Positions 30,661 to 39,628 of a DNA stretch of 55,891 nucleotides are shown piece by piece. Every line of letters begins with the position of its first letter. Positions within the stretch are counted from its first letter, which is position 1. The stretch is taken from the NCBI RefSeq assembly GCF_901521055.1, contig NZ_CABEGA010000027.1:1-55891 (forward strand), in the 5' to 3' direction. The translations under genes were made by a program, and so were the position numbers. Under the pieces are notes generated by a model. It had not been told where the DNA came from, did no database searches, and saw only the letters and a list, made by a program, of their open reading frames with translations. This DNA is from Cellulomonas hominis. Its GTDB lineage: Bacteria > Actinomycetota > Actinomycetes > Actinomycetales > Cellulomonadaceae.

Positions 30661-31008
30661 ATGGGCATGTTCGACTCCGTGAGCTATGTCGCGCTGAACA
30701 GCGCGCTCGACGGCCTGGCCCTGCGCCAGCGCGCGATCGCCGAGAACGTGGCGAACATCCAGACTCCCGGCTACCACGCCAAGAAGGTGGCCTTCGAGGA
30801 CGCGCTCGCGCGTGCGGTCGACGGTGGCACCGGCGCCACCTCCGCCACCGTCGCGCGGTCCCTCGAACCCACCCGCCTCGACGGCAACAACGTCAACCTC
30901 GACGAGGAGACGCTGCTCAACGTCGACACCAACCTGCGCTACCAGCTCGCGACCCAGGCGGTCGACGGCACCTTCTCCAGCGTCCGTTCCGCGATGAGGA
31001 CCAACTGA
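30661..31008 (+). CDS. flgB: FlgB, proximal rod protein
   Basis: 115 residues from ATG 30661 (a second ATG at 30667 is possible). It contains the rod signature LALRQRAIAENVANIQTPGYHAKKVAFE. The C-terminus RYQLATQAVDGTFSSVRSAM is typical. FlgB links the MS-ring and export gate to the rod. First gene of the long rod/export/hook operon, under a FliA promoter. It overlaps flgC by 1 nt (TGATG). Confidence 0.95.
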   Translation: MGMFDSVSYVALNSALDGLALRQRAIAENVANIQTPGYHAKKVAFEDALARAVDGGTGATSATVARSLEPTRLDGNNVNLDEETLLNVDTNLRYQLATQAVDGTFSSVRSAMRTN

Positions 31009-31412
31009 TGACGACGTTCGGGGCGATCGGCATCGCCAGCACCGGCATGACCGTGTACCGCAAGTGGATCGACGCGGTCTCGGACAACCTCGCCAACCTC
31101 AACACCGTCCGCTCGACCGCCGAGGACGCCTACCAGGCGAAGTCGGTCATCGCGAGCGAGATCCCCTCCGAGAGCGGCGGCGGCGCCCAGGTGTCCGGCA
31201 TCGCGCTGGGCTCCGCCGAGGGCCGCCTGGTGTACGAGCCCACCAACCCGCTGGCCGACGAGGACGGGTACGTCCGGTACCCCGACGTCGACATGGCCAG
31301 CCAGATGACCCAGCTGATCATGGCCCAGCGCGGCTACCAGGCGAACGCCGCGGTGGTCGACCGGGCGAAGTCGTCCTACGAGGCGGCCCTGCAGATCGGA
31401 CGCAGCTCATGA
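31008..31412 (+). CDS. flgC: FlgC, proximal rod protein
   Basis: 134 residues. Contains MTVYRKWIDAVSDNLANLNTVRS and the C-terminal DMASQMTQLIMAQRGYQANAAVV motif of rod/hook proteins. It polymerises with FlgB in the proximal rod and is exported without cleavage. Starts 1 nt inside the flgB stop and ends with a 4-nt overlap with fliE. Confidence 0.95.
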   Translation: MTTFGAIGIASTGMTVYRKWIDAVSDNLANLNTVRSTAEDAYQAKSVIASEIPSESGGGAQVSGIALGSAEGRLVYEPTNPLADEDGYVRYPDVDMASQMTQLIMAQRGYQANAAVVDRAKSSYEAALQIGRSS

Positions 31413-31744
31413 GCATCCAGCCCGTCGGCGGCGTCTCCGGCGTCAGCCCCACCTCCTACCTGTCCGAGCTCGCGGAGCTGCAGGGCGTCTCCGGCGCCGG
31501 TGCCTCCGCGACGACCGGCGCCGGCGACGGCGGCTTCGCCGCGGCCCTCGGCGCGGTCGACCACGTGCAGCAGCTCCAGTCCACGAGCAACGCGCTCGCG
31601 GTCCAGGCCGTCACCGGCGACCTCGACGACGTGCACGACTACACGGTCGCGTCGTCCGAGGCGAAGCTCGCCCTCGAGCTCACCGCCGCCGTGCGCAACA
31701 AGGCCGTCGACGCGTTCACCGAGATCATGAGGATGCAGGCCTGA
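31409..31744 (+). CDS. fliE: FliE, rod/MS-ring adapter
   Basis: 111 residues. The C-terminal half has LAVQAVTGDLDDVHDYTVASSEAKLALELTAAVRNKAVDAFTEIMRMQ, which covers the conserved helical pair of FliE. FliE is the first rod-type subunit exported and joins FliF/FliP to FlgB. Gly/Ser-rich N-terminus. It overlaps flgC by 4 nt and fliF by 1 nt. Confidence 0.94.
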   Translation: MSIQPVGGVSGVSPTSYLSELAELQGVSGAGASATTGAGDGGFAAALGAVDHVQQLQSTSNALAVQAVTGDLDDVHDYTVASSEAKLALELTAAVRNKAVDAFTEIMRMQA

Positions 31745-33342
31745 TGCCCGCCCAGGTGAAGTCCCTGTTCGGCCGCATGAGCGGCGCGGTCAAGCAGTTC
31801 TCGCTGCCGCAGAAGACCTTCGCGCTCATCGCCGTCGCCGCGATCGCCCTCGGTGCGTTCGCCGTGTACTCGTGGGCCAGCAAGCCCACGCTCAGCCCGC
31901 TGTTCTCCGGCCTGTCCGCGACCGACGCGTCCGCCGTGGTCGACCAGCTCTCCGCGGAGGGCGTCGCCTACGAGATCGCCGACGGCGGCAGCACGGTCCT
32001 CGTCCCGCAGGACCAGCTCTACGCGATGCGCCTCAAGCTCGCCGCGGCGGGCCTGCCGGCCAACGCCGAGGGCGACGGCTACTCGCTGCTCGACGGCATG
32101 TCGATGACGTCCAGCGAGTTCCAGCAGCAGACGACCTACCAGCGTGCGCTGGAGGGCGAGCTCGCCAAGACCATCGGCGCGATGGAGGGTGTGGAGGCCG
32201 CGACGGTCAAGCTCGCCCTGCCGGAGGAGACGGTGTTCGTCTCGGAGCAGCAGGACCCGACCGCGTCGGTGTTCATCCGCACCCGCACCGGCACGGAGCT
32301 CACGACCGACCAGGTCGAGGCGGTCGTGCACCTCGTGTCCGCGGGCATCGAGGGCATGAAGGCCACCGACGTCGCGGTCGTCGACTCCACCGGCAAGGTG
32401 CTGTCCGAGGTCGGGACCGGCCTCACCGGCGGCACCGGCGACGAGGCGACGTCCGCCTACGAGCAGCGCGTCACCGGCGCGGTGCAGGCCCTGCTGGACC
32501 AGGTCGTCGGCCCGGGCAACTCCGCCGTCACCGTGACCGCGGCCCTCAACCAGGACCAGACGCAGCGCACCTCCGAGGAGTTCACCGCCGCGGAGGGCGT
32601 GCCGCCGCTCGCCTCGTCCACCACCACGGAGGACTACACCGGCGCGGGCTCCGGCACCGCCACCGGCGTGCTCGGCCCGGACAACATCGCGGTCCCCACC
32701 GGGGAGGGCGACGGCACCGGGACGTACTCGAAGGCCACGGAGGACGTGAACAACGCGGTCAACAAGGTCACCGAGGTCACCACGGTCGCCCCGGGCACGG
32801 TGCAGAAGCAGTCGCTGGCCGTCCTGGTGGACACCACCGCGGCCGCCGGCGTCGACCTGACCCAGCTCAGCGCGACCCTGACCGCCGCCGCGGGCATCGA
32901 CGCGGCCCGCGGCGACACCATCGCGGTGCAGGCCATGCCGTTCGACACCACCGGTGCGGACGCCGCCGCGGAGGCGCTCGCCGCCGCCGACGCCCAGGCT
33001 GCCGCCGCCGAGCGCGCGTCCCTGCTCCGGCAGGCCGTGATCGCCGGGGCGCTGCTCCTGATCGCGATCGTCGTCGGCATCGTGCTGGCCCGCCGCTCGC
33101 GACGCAGCAAGCGCGAGGCGCTCGACATCGGCGAGCTGCCGCTCATGGACGGCCCCGACGAGGCCCCCGAGCTCGAGGACCTGCCGGAGATCCCGCCGGC
33201 GCTGCCCGGCCCGGCCGAGATCGACCCCGTGCAGGAGTCGCTCGCCGTCAAGCGCGCCGAGATCGCCGCGCTGGCCGACGAGCAGCCCGAAGAGGTCGCG
33301 GACCTCCTGCGCGGCTGGCTGACCCCCGCCGGACGGCGCTGA
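31744..33342 (+). CDS. fliF: FliF, MS-ring protein
   Basis: 532 residues. TM1 about 24-44 (FALIAVAAIALGAFAVYSW) and TM2 about 430-450 (IAGALLLIAIVVGIVL). Between them are the secretin-like ring-building domains (LFSGLSATDASAVVDQLSAEGVAYEI, then QRALEGELAKTIGAMEGVEAATVKLALPEE). The cytosolic C-terminus ends AALADEQPEEVADLLRGWL, the FliG-binding helix. FliF makes the membrane ring on which rotor and export gate assemble. Overlaps both neighbours by 1 nt (TGATG). Confidence 0.96.
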   Translation: MPAQVKSLFGRMSGAVKQFSLPQKTFALIAVAAIALGAFAVYSWASKPTLSPLFSGLSATDASAVVDQLSAEGVAYEIADGGSTVLVPQDQLYAMRLKLAAAGLPANAEGDGYSLLDGMSMTSSEFQQQTTYQRALEGELAKTIGAMEGVEAATVKLALPEETVFVSEQQDPTASVFIRTRTGTELTTDQVEAVVHLVSAGIEGMKATDVAVVDSTGKVLSEVGTGLTGGTGDEATSAYEQRVTGAVQALLDQVVGPGNSAVTVTAALNQDQTQRTSEEFTAAEGVPPLASSTTTEDYTGAGSGTATGVLGPDNIAVPTGEGDGTGTYSKATEDVNNAVNKVTEVTTVAPGTVQKQSLAVLVDTTAAAGVDLTQLSATLTAAAGIDAARGDTIAVQAMPFDTTGADAAAEALAAADAQAAAAERASLLRQAVIAGALLLIAIVVGIVLARRSRRSKREALDIGELPLMDGPDEAPELEDLPEIPPALPGPAEIDPVQESLAVKRAEIAALADEQPEEVADLLRGWLTPAGRR

Positions 33343-34349
33343 TGGCCACCGCGATGCTGACCGGGACCCAGAAGGCCGCCATGCTGCTGCTGCAGCTCGG
33401 CCGGGAGCGGGCCGCGAAGGTCATGTCCCAGCTCGAGGTCGCCGAGATCGAGGAGCTGACCGCCGAGATCATGCGCCTCGAGCGCGTCGACCAGACGGTC
33501 GCGGACGAGGTCGTCGAGGAGTTCTACGCCGCGTCGGCGATCGGCCCGGGCGTGGGCGGCGGGCTCGGCTACGCCACCCAGCTGCTCGAGGGCGCGCTGG
33601 GCCGCGACGAGGCCGCGGGCATGATCGAGCGCCTGCAGACCTCGATGGCCGGCCAGCCGTTCGAGTTCCTGCAGCACGCCGACGCCCGCCAGGTGCTGTC
33701 GCTGCTGAACGGCGAGCACCCGCAGGCCGTGGCCCTGGTGCTCGCGCACCTGCGGCCCGAGCACGCCTCCGCGATCCTGGCGGGCCTGCCGCCGGACCAG
33801 CAGTCGGAGGTCGCGCACCGGATCGCGCTCATGGAGCGCGCCTCGCCGGACGTCGTCGCGGTCATCGCCGAGTCGATGCAGCGCAAGGCCTCCACGGTGC
33901 TGACCCCGAACGAGCTGTCCGCCGTCGGTGGCGTCGACCCCCTGGTCGAGATCATCAACCGCGCCGACCCGACCACCGAGAAGCTCATCCTCGAGGGCCT
34001 GCAGGCCCGGGACGAGGCGCTGGCCGACGAGGTCCGCAGCCGCATGTTCGTGTTCGGCGACATCGTCCTGCTCGAGGACCGCGCGATGCAGCTGGTGCTG
34101 CGGGCCGTGGAGACCAACGAGCTGTCGGTCGCGCTCAAGGGCGTCGCGCCGGAGGTGCGGGACAAGATCCTGCGCAACCTCTCCGAGCGTGCCCGCGAGA
34201 ACCTGGAGGAGGAGATCGAGCTGCTCGGCCCGGTCCGCCTCTCGCAGGTGGAGGAGTCGCGCGCCGGCATCGTCCAGGCGATCCGCCGCCTGGAGGAGTC
34301 CGGTCAGATCGTGATCCGGCGCGAGGGCGAGGACGAGTATGTCTCCTGA
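33342..34349 (+). CDS. fliG: FliG, rotor switch protein
   Basis: 335 residues. Contains NGEHPQAVALVLAHLRPEHASAIL (the EHPQ motif of the middle domain). The C-terminal torque domain has the charged ridge RSRMFVFGDIVLLEDRAMQLVLRAVETNELSVALKG, which meets MotA. N-terminal region GTQKAAMLLLQLGRERAAKVM binds FliF. All three armadillo-type parts are present and the length is typical. It overlaps fliF by 1 nt and fliH by 11 nt. Confidence 0.97.
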   Translation: MATAMLTGTQKAAMLLLQLGRERAAKVMSQLEVAEIEELTAEIMRLERVDQTVADEVVEEFYAASAIGPGVGGGLGYATQLLEGALGRDEAAGMIERLQTSMAGQPFEFLQHADARQVLSLLNGEHPQAVALVLAHLRPEHASAILAGLPPDQQSEVAHRIALMERASPDVVAVIAESMQRKASTVLTPNELSAVGGVDPLVEIINRADPTTEKLILEGLQARDEALADEVRSRMFVFGDIVLLEDRAMQLVLRAVETNELSVALKGVAPEVRDKILRNLSERARENLEEEIELLGPVRLSQVEESRAGIVQAIRRLEESGQIVIRREGEDEYVS

Positions 34350-35022
34350 CACCCGCTCCTTCACCCAGGCGTACGCGAGCACCCGCGGGACCGCCGAGAC
34401 GTCGGTCCGCGCGGAGGGCTACGCCGCCGGGTACGCGGCCGGCTACGCCGCGGGTGCCCGCGAGGCGGCCCGCGCCGCCGAGGCCGAGGCCGTCCGCGTC
34501 CAGCGCGAGCGCGCCGAGGCGGACGCCCGCCGCGCCGCCGAGCACGCCGACGCCCTCGCGGTGCTGGCGGCCGCCGCCCGCGCCGCCGCCGACCGCAGCG
34601 CCCCGGTGCTCGCGGCGGCGGAGGCGACCCTGCACGCCGCGGCGCTCGAGCTGGCCGCGGCCGTGCTCGGCACCGAGCTGTCCGACGCGCCGACCGCCGC
34701 CCGGGCCGCCCTGCGCCGCCTGCGCGAGCAGGACCCGGCCCGCGAGGTGCACACCGTGCGCCTGCACCCCCGCGACCTCGCGGCCGTCCGGACGGCACTG
34801 GCCGCGCCCGGGGCCGGCGCGGGCGACCCGCTCGGCGGGCTGCCCGACCTCACCGGCGTCGACCTGGTGGCCGACCCGGCCCTGACCCCCGGCGACGCCG
34901 TGGGCGAGTTCCCCGAGGGCTACCTGGACGCGCGGATCGGCGGGGCGCTCGACCGCGCCCGCGCCGCGCTCGCCGTGCCGGCTGTGCCGGCTGTGCCCGC
35001 ATCGGCGGACGTGATCGCGTGA
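34339..35022 (+). CDS. fliH: FliH, export ATPase regulator
   Basis: 227 residues. Near 28-40 there is GYAAGYAAGYAAG, a short Gly-repeat helix of the GxxxG kind typical of FliH. A long Ala/Arg/Glu coiled coil (about 40-90) and a C-terminal domain ending in FPEGYLDARIGGALDRARAAL follow. FliH forms a 2:1 complex with FliI and tethers it to FliN. Starts 11 nt inside fliG. Confidence 0.9.
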   Translation: MSPDTRSFTQAYASTRGTAETSVRAEGYAAGYAAGYAAGAREAARAAEAEAVRVQRERAEADARRAAEHADALAVLAAAARAAADRSAPVLAAAEATLHAAALELAAAVLGTELSDAPTAARAALRRLREQDPAREVHTVRLHPRDLAAVRTALAAPGAGAGDPLGGLPDLTGVDLVADPALTPGDAVGEFPEGYLDARIGGALDRARAALAVPAVPAVPASADVIA

Positions 35023-36425
35023 CCGCCACCACGGGCACCGTGCTGCCCACCCCGCGCGGCGGGGCCGTCGAGCCCTCCGGTCGCACCGCGACGACGGCGC
35101 CCGCGCCCGCGCTCGGCACCCCGGCCTGGGGCGCCGCCCTGACCGCCGCGCGCCCCGAGCGCGTCGGCACCGTGCGCGGCGTGGTCGGCCTGACGGTCGA
35201 GGTCGCCGGCACCGGCGCGGCCGTCGGCGAGCTCGTGACCATCGAGACCGACGCCGACGAGGTCCCCGCGGAGGTCGTGGCGACCGGCCGCGGCACCGCC
35301 CAGGCCATGCCGCTCGGCCCCACCCACGGCCTGCGCGCCGGCATGCGGGTCCGCCCGCGCGGCACCGCGCTCACCGCCCCCGTCGGACCGGGCCTGCTCG
35401 GCCGGGTGCTCGACGGCCTCGGCCGGCCCATCGACGGCCGCGGCCCCCTGGTCGGGGTCCGCAGCGCGGAGGTCACCGGCCACGCGCCGCACCCGCTGGC
35501 CCGCGCCCGCGTCGCCCAGCCCCTCGACCTCGGCGTGCGCGTGCTCGACACCCTCGTCACCGCCGGCCGCGGCCAGCGCCTCGGCCTGTTCGCCGGCTCC
35601 GGCGTCGGCAAGTCCAGCCTGCTGTCGATGATCGCCCGTGGCACGGACGCCCAGGTGTCCGTCATCGCCCTGGTCGGCGAGCGCGGCCGCGAGGTCCGGG
35701 AGTTCCTGGAGGACGACCTGGGCCCCGAGGGCCTGGCCCGCAGCGTGGTCGTCGTGGCCACGTCCGACGAGCCCCCGCTGGTCCGGCTGCGCTCCGCGTT
35801 CGTCGCCACCCGGATCGCCGAGTCGTTCCGCGACCAGGGCGACGACGTCGTGCTGATGATGGACTCCCTGACCCGCGTCGCCATGGCGCAGCGCGAGATC
35901 GGCCTGTCCGTCGGCGAACCGCCCGCCACCCGCGGGTACCCGCCGAGCACCTTCGCCCTGCTCGCGCAGCTCCTGGAGCGCGCCGGCACCGCGGCCACCG
36001 GGTCCGTCACCGGCCTGTACACGGTGCTGGTGGACGGCGACGACCACAACGAGCCGATCGCCGACGCCGCCCGGTCCATCCTCGACGGCCACGTCGTGCT
36101 GGAGCGGTCCCTCGCGGTCGCCGGGCACTTCCCGTCCGTCGACGCCCTCGCGTCCATCTCCCGCGTCGCGTCGCGGGTCATCGGCCCCGAGCAGAAGCAG
36201 CTCGCCACCCGGCTGCGCCGCGTCATGGCGGCCCGCCGGCAGGCGCAGGACCTGCTCGACGTCGGCGCGTACGTCGCCGGCTCGAACCCGCTGGTCGACG
36301 CCGCCGTCACGCACGGCGCGGCGATCGACGCGTTCCTGCGCCAGGGCATGGACGAGCGCGCGCCCTCGAACGAGTCCTGGGGGCGGCTCGCCGCCCTCGT
36401 CGCCGCGATGGGAGACCTGCCGTGA
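35019..36425 (+). CDS. fliI: FliI, flagellar export ATPase
   Basis: 468 residues from GTG 35019 (GTGA overlap with fliH). An F1-beta-like ATPase with Walker A GSGVGKSS (about 191-198), VIALVGERGREVREF, Walker B DVVLMMDSLTRVA and the YPPSTFALLAQLLERAG motif. Compared with other FliI proteins it has a ~40-residue Pro/Ala-rich N-terminal extension. It powers delivery of rod, hook and filament subunits to the FlhA/FlhB gate. Confidence 0.96.
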   Translation: MTATTGTVLPTPRGGAVEPSGRTATTAPAPALGTPAWGAALTAARPERVGTVRGVVGLTVEVAGTGAAVGELVTIETDADEVPAEVVATGRGTAQAMPLGPTHGLRAGMRVRPRGTALTAPVGPGLLGRVLDGLGRPIDGRGPLVGVRSAEVTGHAPHPLARARVAQPLDLGVRVLDTLVTAGRGQRLGLFAGSGVGKSSLLSMIARGTDAQVSVIALVGERGREVREFLEDDLGPEGLARSVVVVATSDEPPLVRLRSAFVATRIAESFRDQGDDVVLMMDSLTRVAMAQREIGLSVGEPPATRGYPPSTFALLAQLLERAGTAATGSVTGLYTVLVDGDDHNEPIADAARSILDGHVVLERSLAVAGHFPSVDALASISRVASRVIGPEQKQLATRLRRVMAARRQAQDLLDVGAYVAGSNPLVDAAVTHGAAIDAFLRQGMDERAPSNESWGRLAALVAAMGDLP

Positions 36426-36862
36426 GCCGCGCCTTCCGCCTCGCGGGGCTGCTCCGCCTGCGCTCGCTCGCCGAGGAGCAGGCCGCCGCCCGCCTCGCCG
36501 GTGCCAGCAGCGTCCGGGACGCCGCCGTCGCCCGCCGCCGCGCCACCGAGTCGATGCTCGGGGACGCCGAGTTCCCCGTCGACATGGACGTGCTCGGCAT
36601 GCGCGCCGTCGTCGCCAGCCGCATGGCGCTGTCCGCGCTGCTGGTCGACCAGCGCGCCCGCGTCAGCGTCACCCAGGACGCCGTCGACGCCGCGAACGCC
36701 GAGTGGTCGGCCGCCCGCACCAGGACCCGGACCCTCGAGACGCTCGAGGAGAAGCACGAGGCCGTCGTCCGCGTGGAGGAGCAGCGCGCCGAGCAGATCG
36801 TGCTCGACGAGGTCGCCGGCCGCCGCGCCGCCGTCCGCACGCCGGGGGAGGGGGACCGGTGA
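36422..36862 (+). CDS. fliJ: FliJ, export apparatus stalk protein
   Basis: 146 residues from GTG 36422 (GTGA overlap). It starts MSRAFRLAGLLRLRSLAEEQAAARL and is almost entirely coiled coil rich in Arg, Glu and Ala, like FliJ, the gamma-subunit-like shaft of the FliI hexamer. Family sequence identity is always low; identification rests on length, helix content and the place between fliI and fliK. It overlaps the NlpC/P60 gene by 4 nt. Confidence 0.88.
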   Translation: MSRAFRLAGLLRLRSLAEEQAAARLAGASSVRDAAVARRRATESMLGDAEFPVDMDVLGMRAVVASRMALSALLVDQRARVSVTQDAVDAANAEWSAARTRTRTLETLEEKHEAVVRVEEQRAEQIVLDEVAGRRAAVRTPGEGDR

Positions 36863-37620
36863 GCAACCCGATCACCGCCGTGCAGGCGCGCATCTCCGAG
36901 ATCCGGCAGATCGTCACCCCGGTGACCGTCACCGCGTCGACCGCGACCGCCGCGTCGGGCAGGCCGGCCTCGGCAGTGCCCGCCACGCCCACCACGCCCG
37001 CCACGGACGCCACCTTCGCCGCCGCGCTCGCCCAGGCCTCCGGCGCGGGCACCGCCCTCGACGAGTCGTGCTCCATCGCCCCCGGCTCGGGCGTCACCGG
37101 CCAGGACCTGGTCGCGTCCGCGAAGAAGTACCTGGGCACCCCGTACGTGTGGGGCGGCGAGTCGCTCGCCGAGGGCGGCCTCGACTGCTCCGGCCTCGTG
37201 CAGCGCGCGCTCGCCGACCTGGGCGTCACCGGCGTGCCGCGCGTGGCCCGCGACCAGGCGACGATCGGCACCGAGGTGCCGTCGCTCGACCAGGCCCTCC
37301 CGGGCGACCTCGTGGTCCTCGGCGGCGGCAAGCACATCGGCATCTACGTCGGTGGCGGCCAGATGATCGACGCCCCGAAGCCCGGCAAGGCCGTGACGAT
37401 CCGCGACGTGTACGCGGAGCCCACGACCATCCGGCGGATCCTCCCGCAGGCCGGCGCCACCGCCGCGGCCACCACCGTCTCCGCGACCACCGGGCTGTCC
37501 GGTGCGCTCGCCTCCACGGCCGCCGGGCAGAACGCCCTCGCGCTGCTCACCGGGTCCGCCTCCGGCGGGTCCGCCCTGTCCTCGCTGTCCACCTCGTCCC
37601 TCTGGGGAGCCGCCTCGTGA
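36859..37620 (+). CDS. NlpC/P60 peptidoglycan hydrolase in the flagellar operon
   Basis: 253 residues from GTG 36859, after a GGGGGAGGGGG site. Residues ~83-195 are a complete NlpC/P60 domain: TPYVWGGESLAEGGLDCSGLVQ with nucleophile C110, and KHIGIYVGGG with H159. The N-terminal ~75 residues are Ala/Thr/Pro-rich without a signal peptide, and the C-terminal ~55 are Ser/Ala/Gly-rich. Gram-negative flagella use a FlgJ muramidase to open the wall for the rod; no flgJ is present here. The gene sits between fliJ and fliK with 4-nt overlaps, so a wall-opening endopeptidase exported by the flagellar apparatus is the likely role. Confidence 0.9.
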   Translation: MSNPITAVQARISEIRQIVTPVTVTASTATAASGRPASAVPATPTTPATDATFAAALAQASGAGTALDESCSIAPGSGVTGQDLVASAKKYLGTPYVWGGESLAEGGLDCSGLVQRALADLGVTGVPRVARDQATIGTEVPSLDQALPGDLVVLGGGKHIGIYVGGGQMIDAPKPGKAVTIRDVYAEPTTIRRILPQAGATAAATTVSATTGLSGALASTAAGQNALALLTGSASGGSALSSLSTSSLWGAAS

Positions 37621-39116
37621 CCACCACCACGCTGTCCGCCGTGCCGGCCCGCCCGAGCACGAGCGCGTCCGGCACCGGCGGCCCCGCCCGCTCCGGCGCG
37701 AGCGGCTTCGACGCCGTCCTGCAGGGCGCGCTGGCCGCTGCCCCGCAGCAGCCCGAGCGGGCGCCGCAGCGCCCCGCCGACCGGCCCGTCGCCGACCGGG
37801 GCGCCGTCGAGCGCCACCGGACGGACCGGGCCGACCGCGCCGACCGACCGGGCACGGACCGCACCCACGGCTCCGACCGGACGCACGGCACGGACCGGGC
37901 GCACGGCACCGACCGGGCCCACGGCACCGACCGCGCCGACCACGCCGCCGACCGCCCCGCCGACGCCACGGGCACCCCCGAGGGCGCCGCGGACGCGACG
38001 GCCGCGCAGGCCGACGCCGCCGCGACCGACCCGGCCGCCGGTGCCGCGGCTCCGGTCGTCGCCCCGACCGCTCCGGTCGCGGTGCCGGTCCCCGCCCCGG
38101 CGGCCGACGCAGCCCCCGCGACCGACGTCGCCCCGGCAGCCGACGCCTCGGCCCAGGTCGCGGCGACCCAGGCGGCCTCGGCCACGGCCGCCGCGACGCT
38201 GGCCGCCGCCGCGCTCGCCGCCCAGACCGCACAGGCCGCCACGGCCGCCCCGACCGCCACGGACGCCTCGTCCCAGGTGGCGACCGGGGGTGTCGCCCCG
38301 GCCGGTGCCGCGACCGGGACGCCGGCCACGGCCGCCTCGACCGCCACCTCCCCGGGCCTCGCGACGACGACGCCGGCGGCTCCCGTTGCCCCGGCGCAGC
38401 CCGCCGCGGCCGACGGCGCGGCCACGCCGGCAGCCGCCACCGGGCCCACCGCCCCGGCCGCCGCGACCGCTCCGGTCGCGGCGACGCCCGCCGTGCCGTC
38501 CGCCGCGTCCTCGGCCGAGCAGGGCACGGCGTCCCCCGACGCCGCCGCCCCGGCGGCGACCACGGACGCCGCCCCCGCGCCGGCTCCCACGCCGACGGCC
38601 CCGGCCGGCGCGCTGCAGGTCGGCACGGTCCAGCACCGCGTGGCCGCGGCCGCGCAGGCGGGCACGCCGGCGCTGTCGGACCAGCTCGCGACCAAGCTGG
38701 GGGAGCAGCTGCCGGCCCTGCGCGCCGCGGGCAACGGCCAGCACGTGCTGACGCTGCACGTGGACCCGGAGCACTTCGGCCCGGTCCGCGTCGTCGCGCA
38801 CATCTCGGCGGACGCCGTGCGGGTCGAGCTGGTCGGTGCCACCGACGCGGCCCGCGACGCGCTGCGGCAGTCGCTGCCCGACCTGCGCCGGGACCTCGCC
38901 GCGACCGGCCTGTCGTCCGACGTCAGCCTCGGTGCGGACGGCGCGGACGGCTCCGGCACCCCCGGCGGCAGCGCCGACCGCCGCGGCCTCGCCGGGGCCG
39001 CACGCCCCGCGGCCCCGCAACCGGGCGGCACCGGCCTCGCCGGCACCGCCGGCCCCCACGACTCCCACGCCACCCGCTCGCCGGCCACCGCCGGCGGCCT
39101 CGACCTGCTCGTCTGA
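37617..39116 (+). CDS. fliK: FliK, hook-length control protein
   Basis: 499 residues from GTG 37617. Residues ~375-440 form the Flg_hook domain (LPALRAAGNGQHVLTLHVDPEHFGPVRVVAHISADAVRVELV), which switches FlhB specificity. The first ~370 residues are a low-complexity ruler of Ala/Pro/Thr with an Arg/His/Thr/Asp/Gly repeat (THGTDRA units, about residues 80-110, encoded near 37850-37945). That repeat looks able to change length, which would change hook length. Overlaps the NlpC/P60 stop (GTGA) and is followed by flgD after 16 nt. Confidence 0.92.
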   Translation: MTTTTLSAVPARPSTSASGTGGPARSGASGFDAVLQGALAAAPQQPERAPQRPADRPVADRGAVERHRTDRADRADRPGTDRTHGSDRTHGTDRAHGTDRAHGTDRADHAADRPADATGTPEGAADATAAQADAAATDPAAGAAAPVVAPTAPVAVPVPAPAADAAPATDVAPAADASAQVAATQAASATAAATLAAAALAAQTAQAATAAPTATDASSQVATGGVAPAGAATGTPATAASTATSPGLATTTPAAPVAPAQPAAADGAATPAAATGPTAPAAATAPVAATPAVPSAASSAEQGTASPDAAAPAATTDAAPAPAPTPTAPAGALQVGTVQHRVAAAAQAGTPALSDQLATKLGEQLPALRAAGNGQHVLTLHVDPEHFGPVRVVAHISADAVRVELVGATDAARDALRQSLPDLRRDLAATGLSSDVSLGADGADGSGTPGGSADRRGLAGAARPAAPQPGGTGLAGTAGPHDSHATRSPATAGGLDLLV

Positions 39117-39132
39117 CCGGAGGAGAGACCCC

Positions 39133-39591
39133 GTGTCCCTGGAAGTCCCCGTGTCCTACATCGGTTCGCAGACCGGTGCGGCCGCCCCCACGAACACCCC
39201 CAGCAAGGAGCTCGACAAGGACACGTTCCTGCAGCTCCTCGTCGCGCAGCTGTCCAACCAGGACCCCAGCAGCCCGATGGACACCAGCCAGATGATGGCG
39301 CAGACCACGCAGCTGTCGATGATGGAGTCCCTCTCGGAGATCCAGACGTCCTCCCGCGAGCAGTTCGCGCTGCAGATGCGCATGGCGTCCGCGGACCTCG
39401 TCGGCAAGCAGGTCACCTGGACCGACGCCGACGGCAAGGCCCAGACCGGTGTCGTCGGATCCGTCGACTACTCCGGCTCCGTGCCGATCCTGAAGGTCGG
39501 GACCACCGACCTCCCGCTCGACTCCGTCTCCGGCGTCAGCCCCGTCACCCCCGACGCGCCGGCCGCCGGCGCCCCCACCACCACCGCCTGA
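39133..39591 (+). CDS. flgD: FlgD, hook cap / hook assembly scaffold
   Basis: 152 residues from GTG 39133, after GGAGGAGAG. The conserved N-terminal part is clear: LDKDTFLQLLVAQLSNQDPSSPMDTSQMMAQTTQLSMMESL. The rest is short (MASADLVGKQVTW, then SGSVPILKVGTTDLPLDSVSGVSP), so the protein lacks most of the C-terminal Tudor/FnIII region of the ~230-residue Gram-negative FlgD. That short form is common in Gram-positives. It caps the growing hook. Confidence 0.93.
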   Translation: MSLEVPVSYIGSQTGAAAPTNTPSKELDKDTFLQLLVAQLSNQDPSSPMDTSQMMAQTTQLSMMESLSEIQTSSREQFALQMRMASADLVGKQVTWTDADGKAQTGVVGSVDYSGSVPILKVGTTDLPLDSVSGVSPVTPDAPAAGAPTTTA

Positions 39592-39628
39592 CCGCGGTCC
39601 TGCACCAGAACCCCCGAAGGGATCCACC

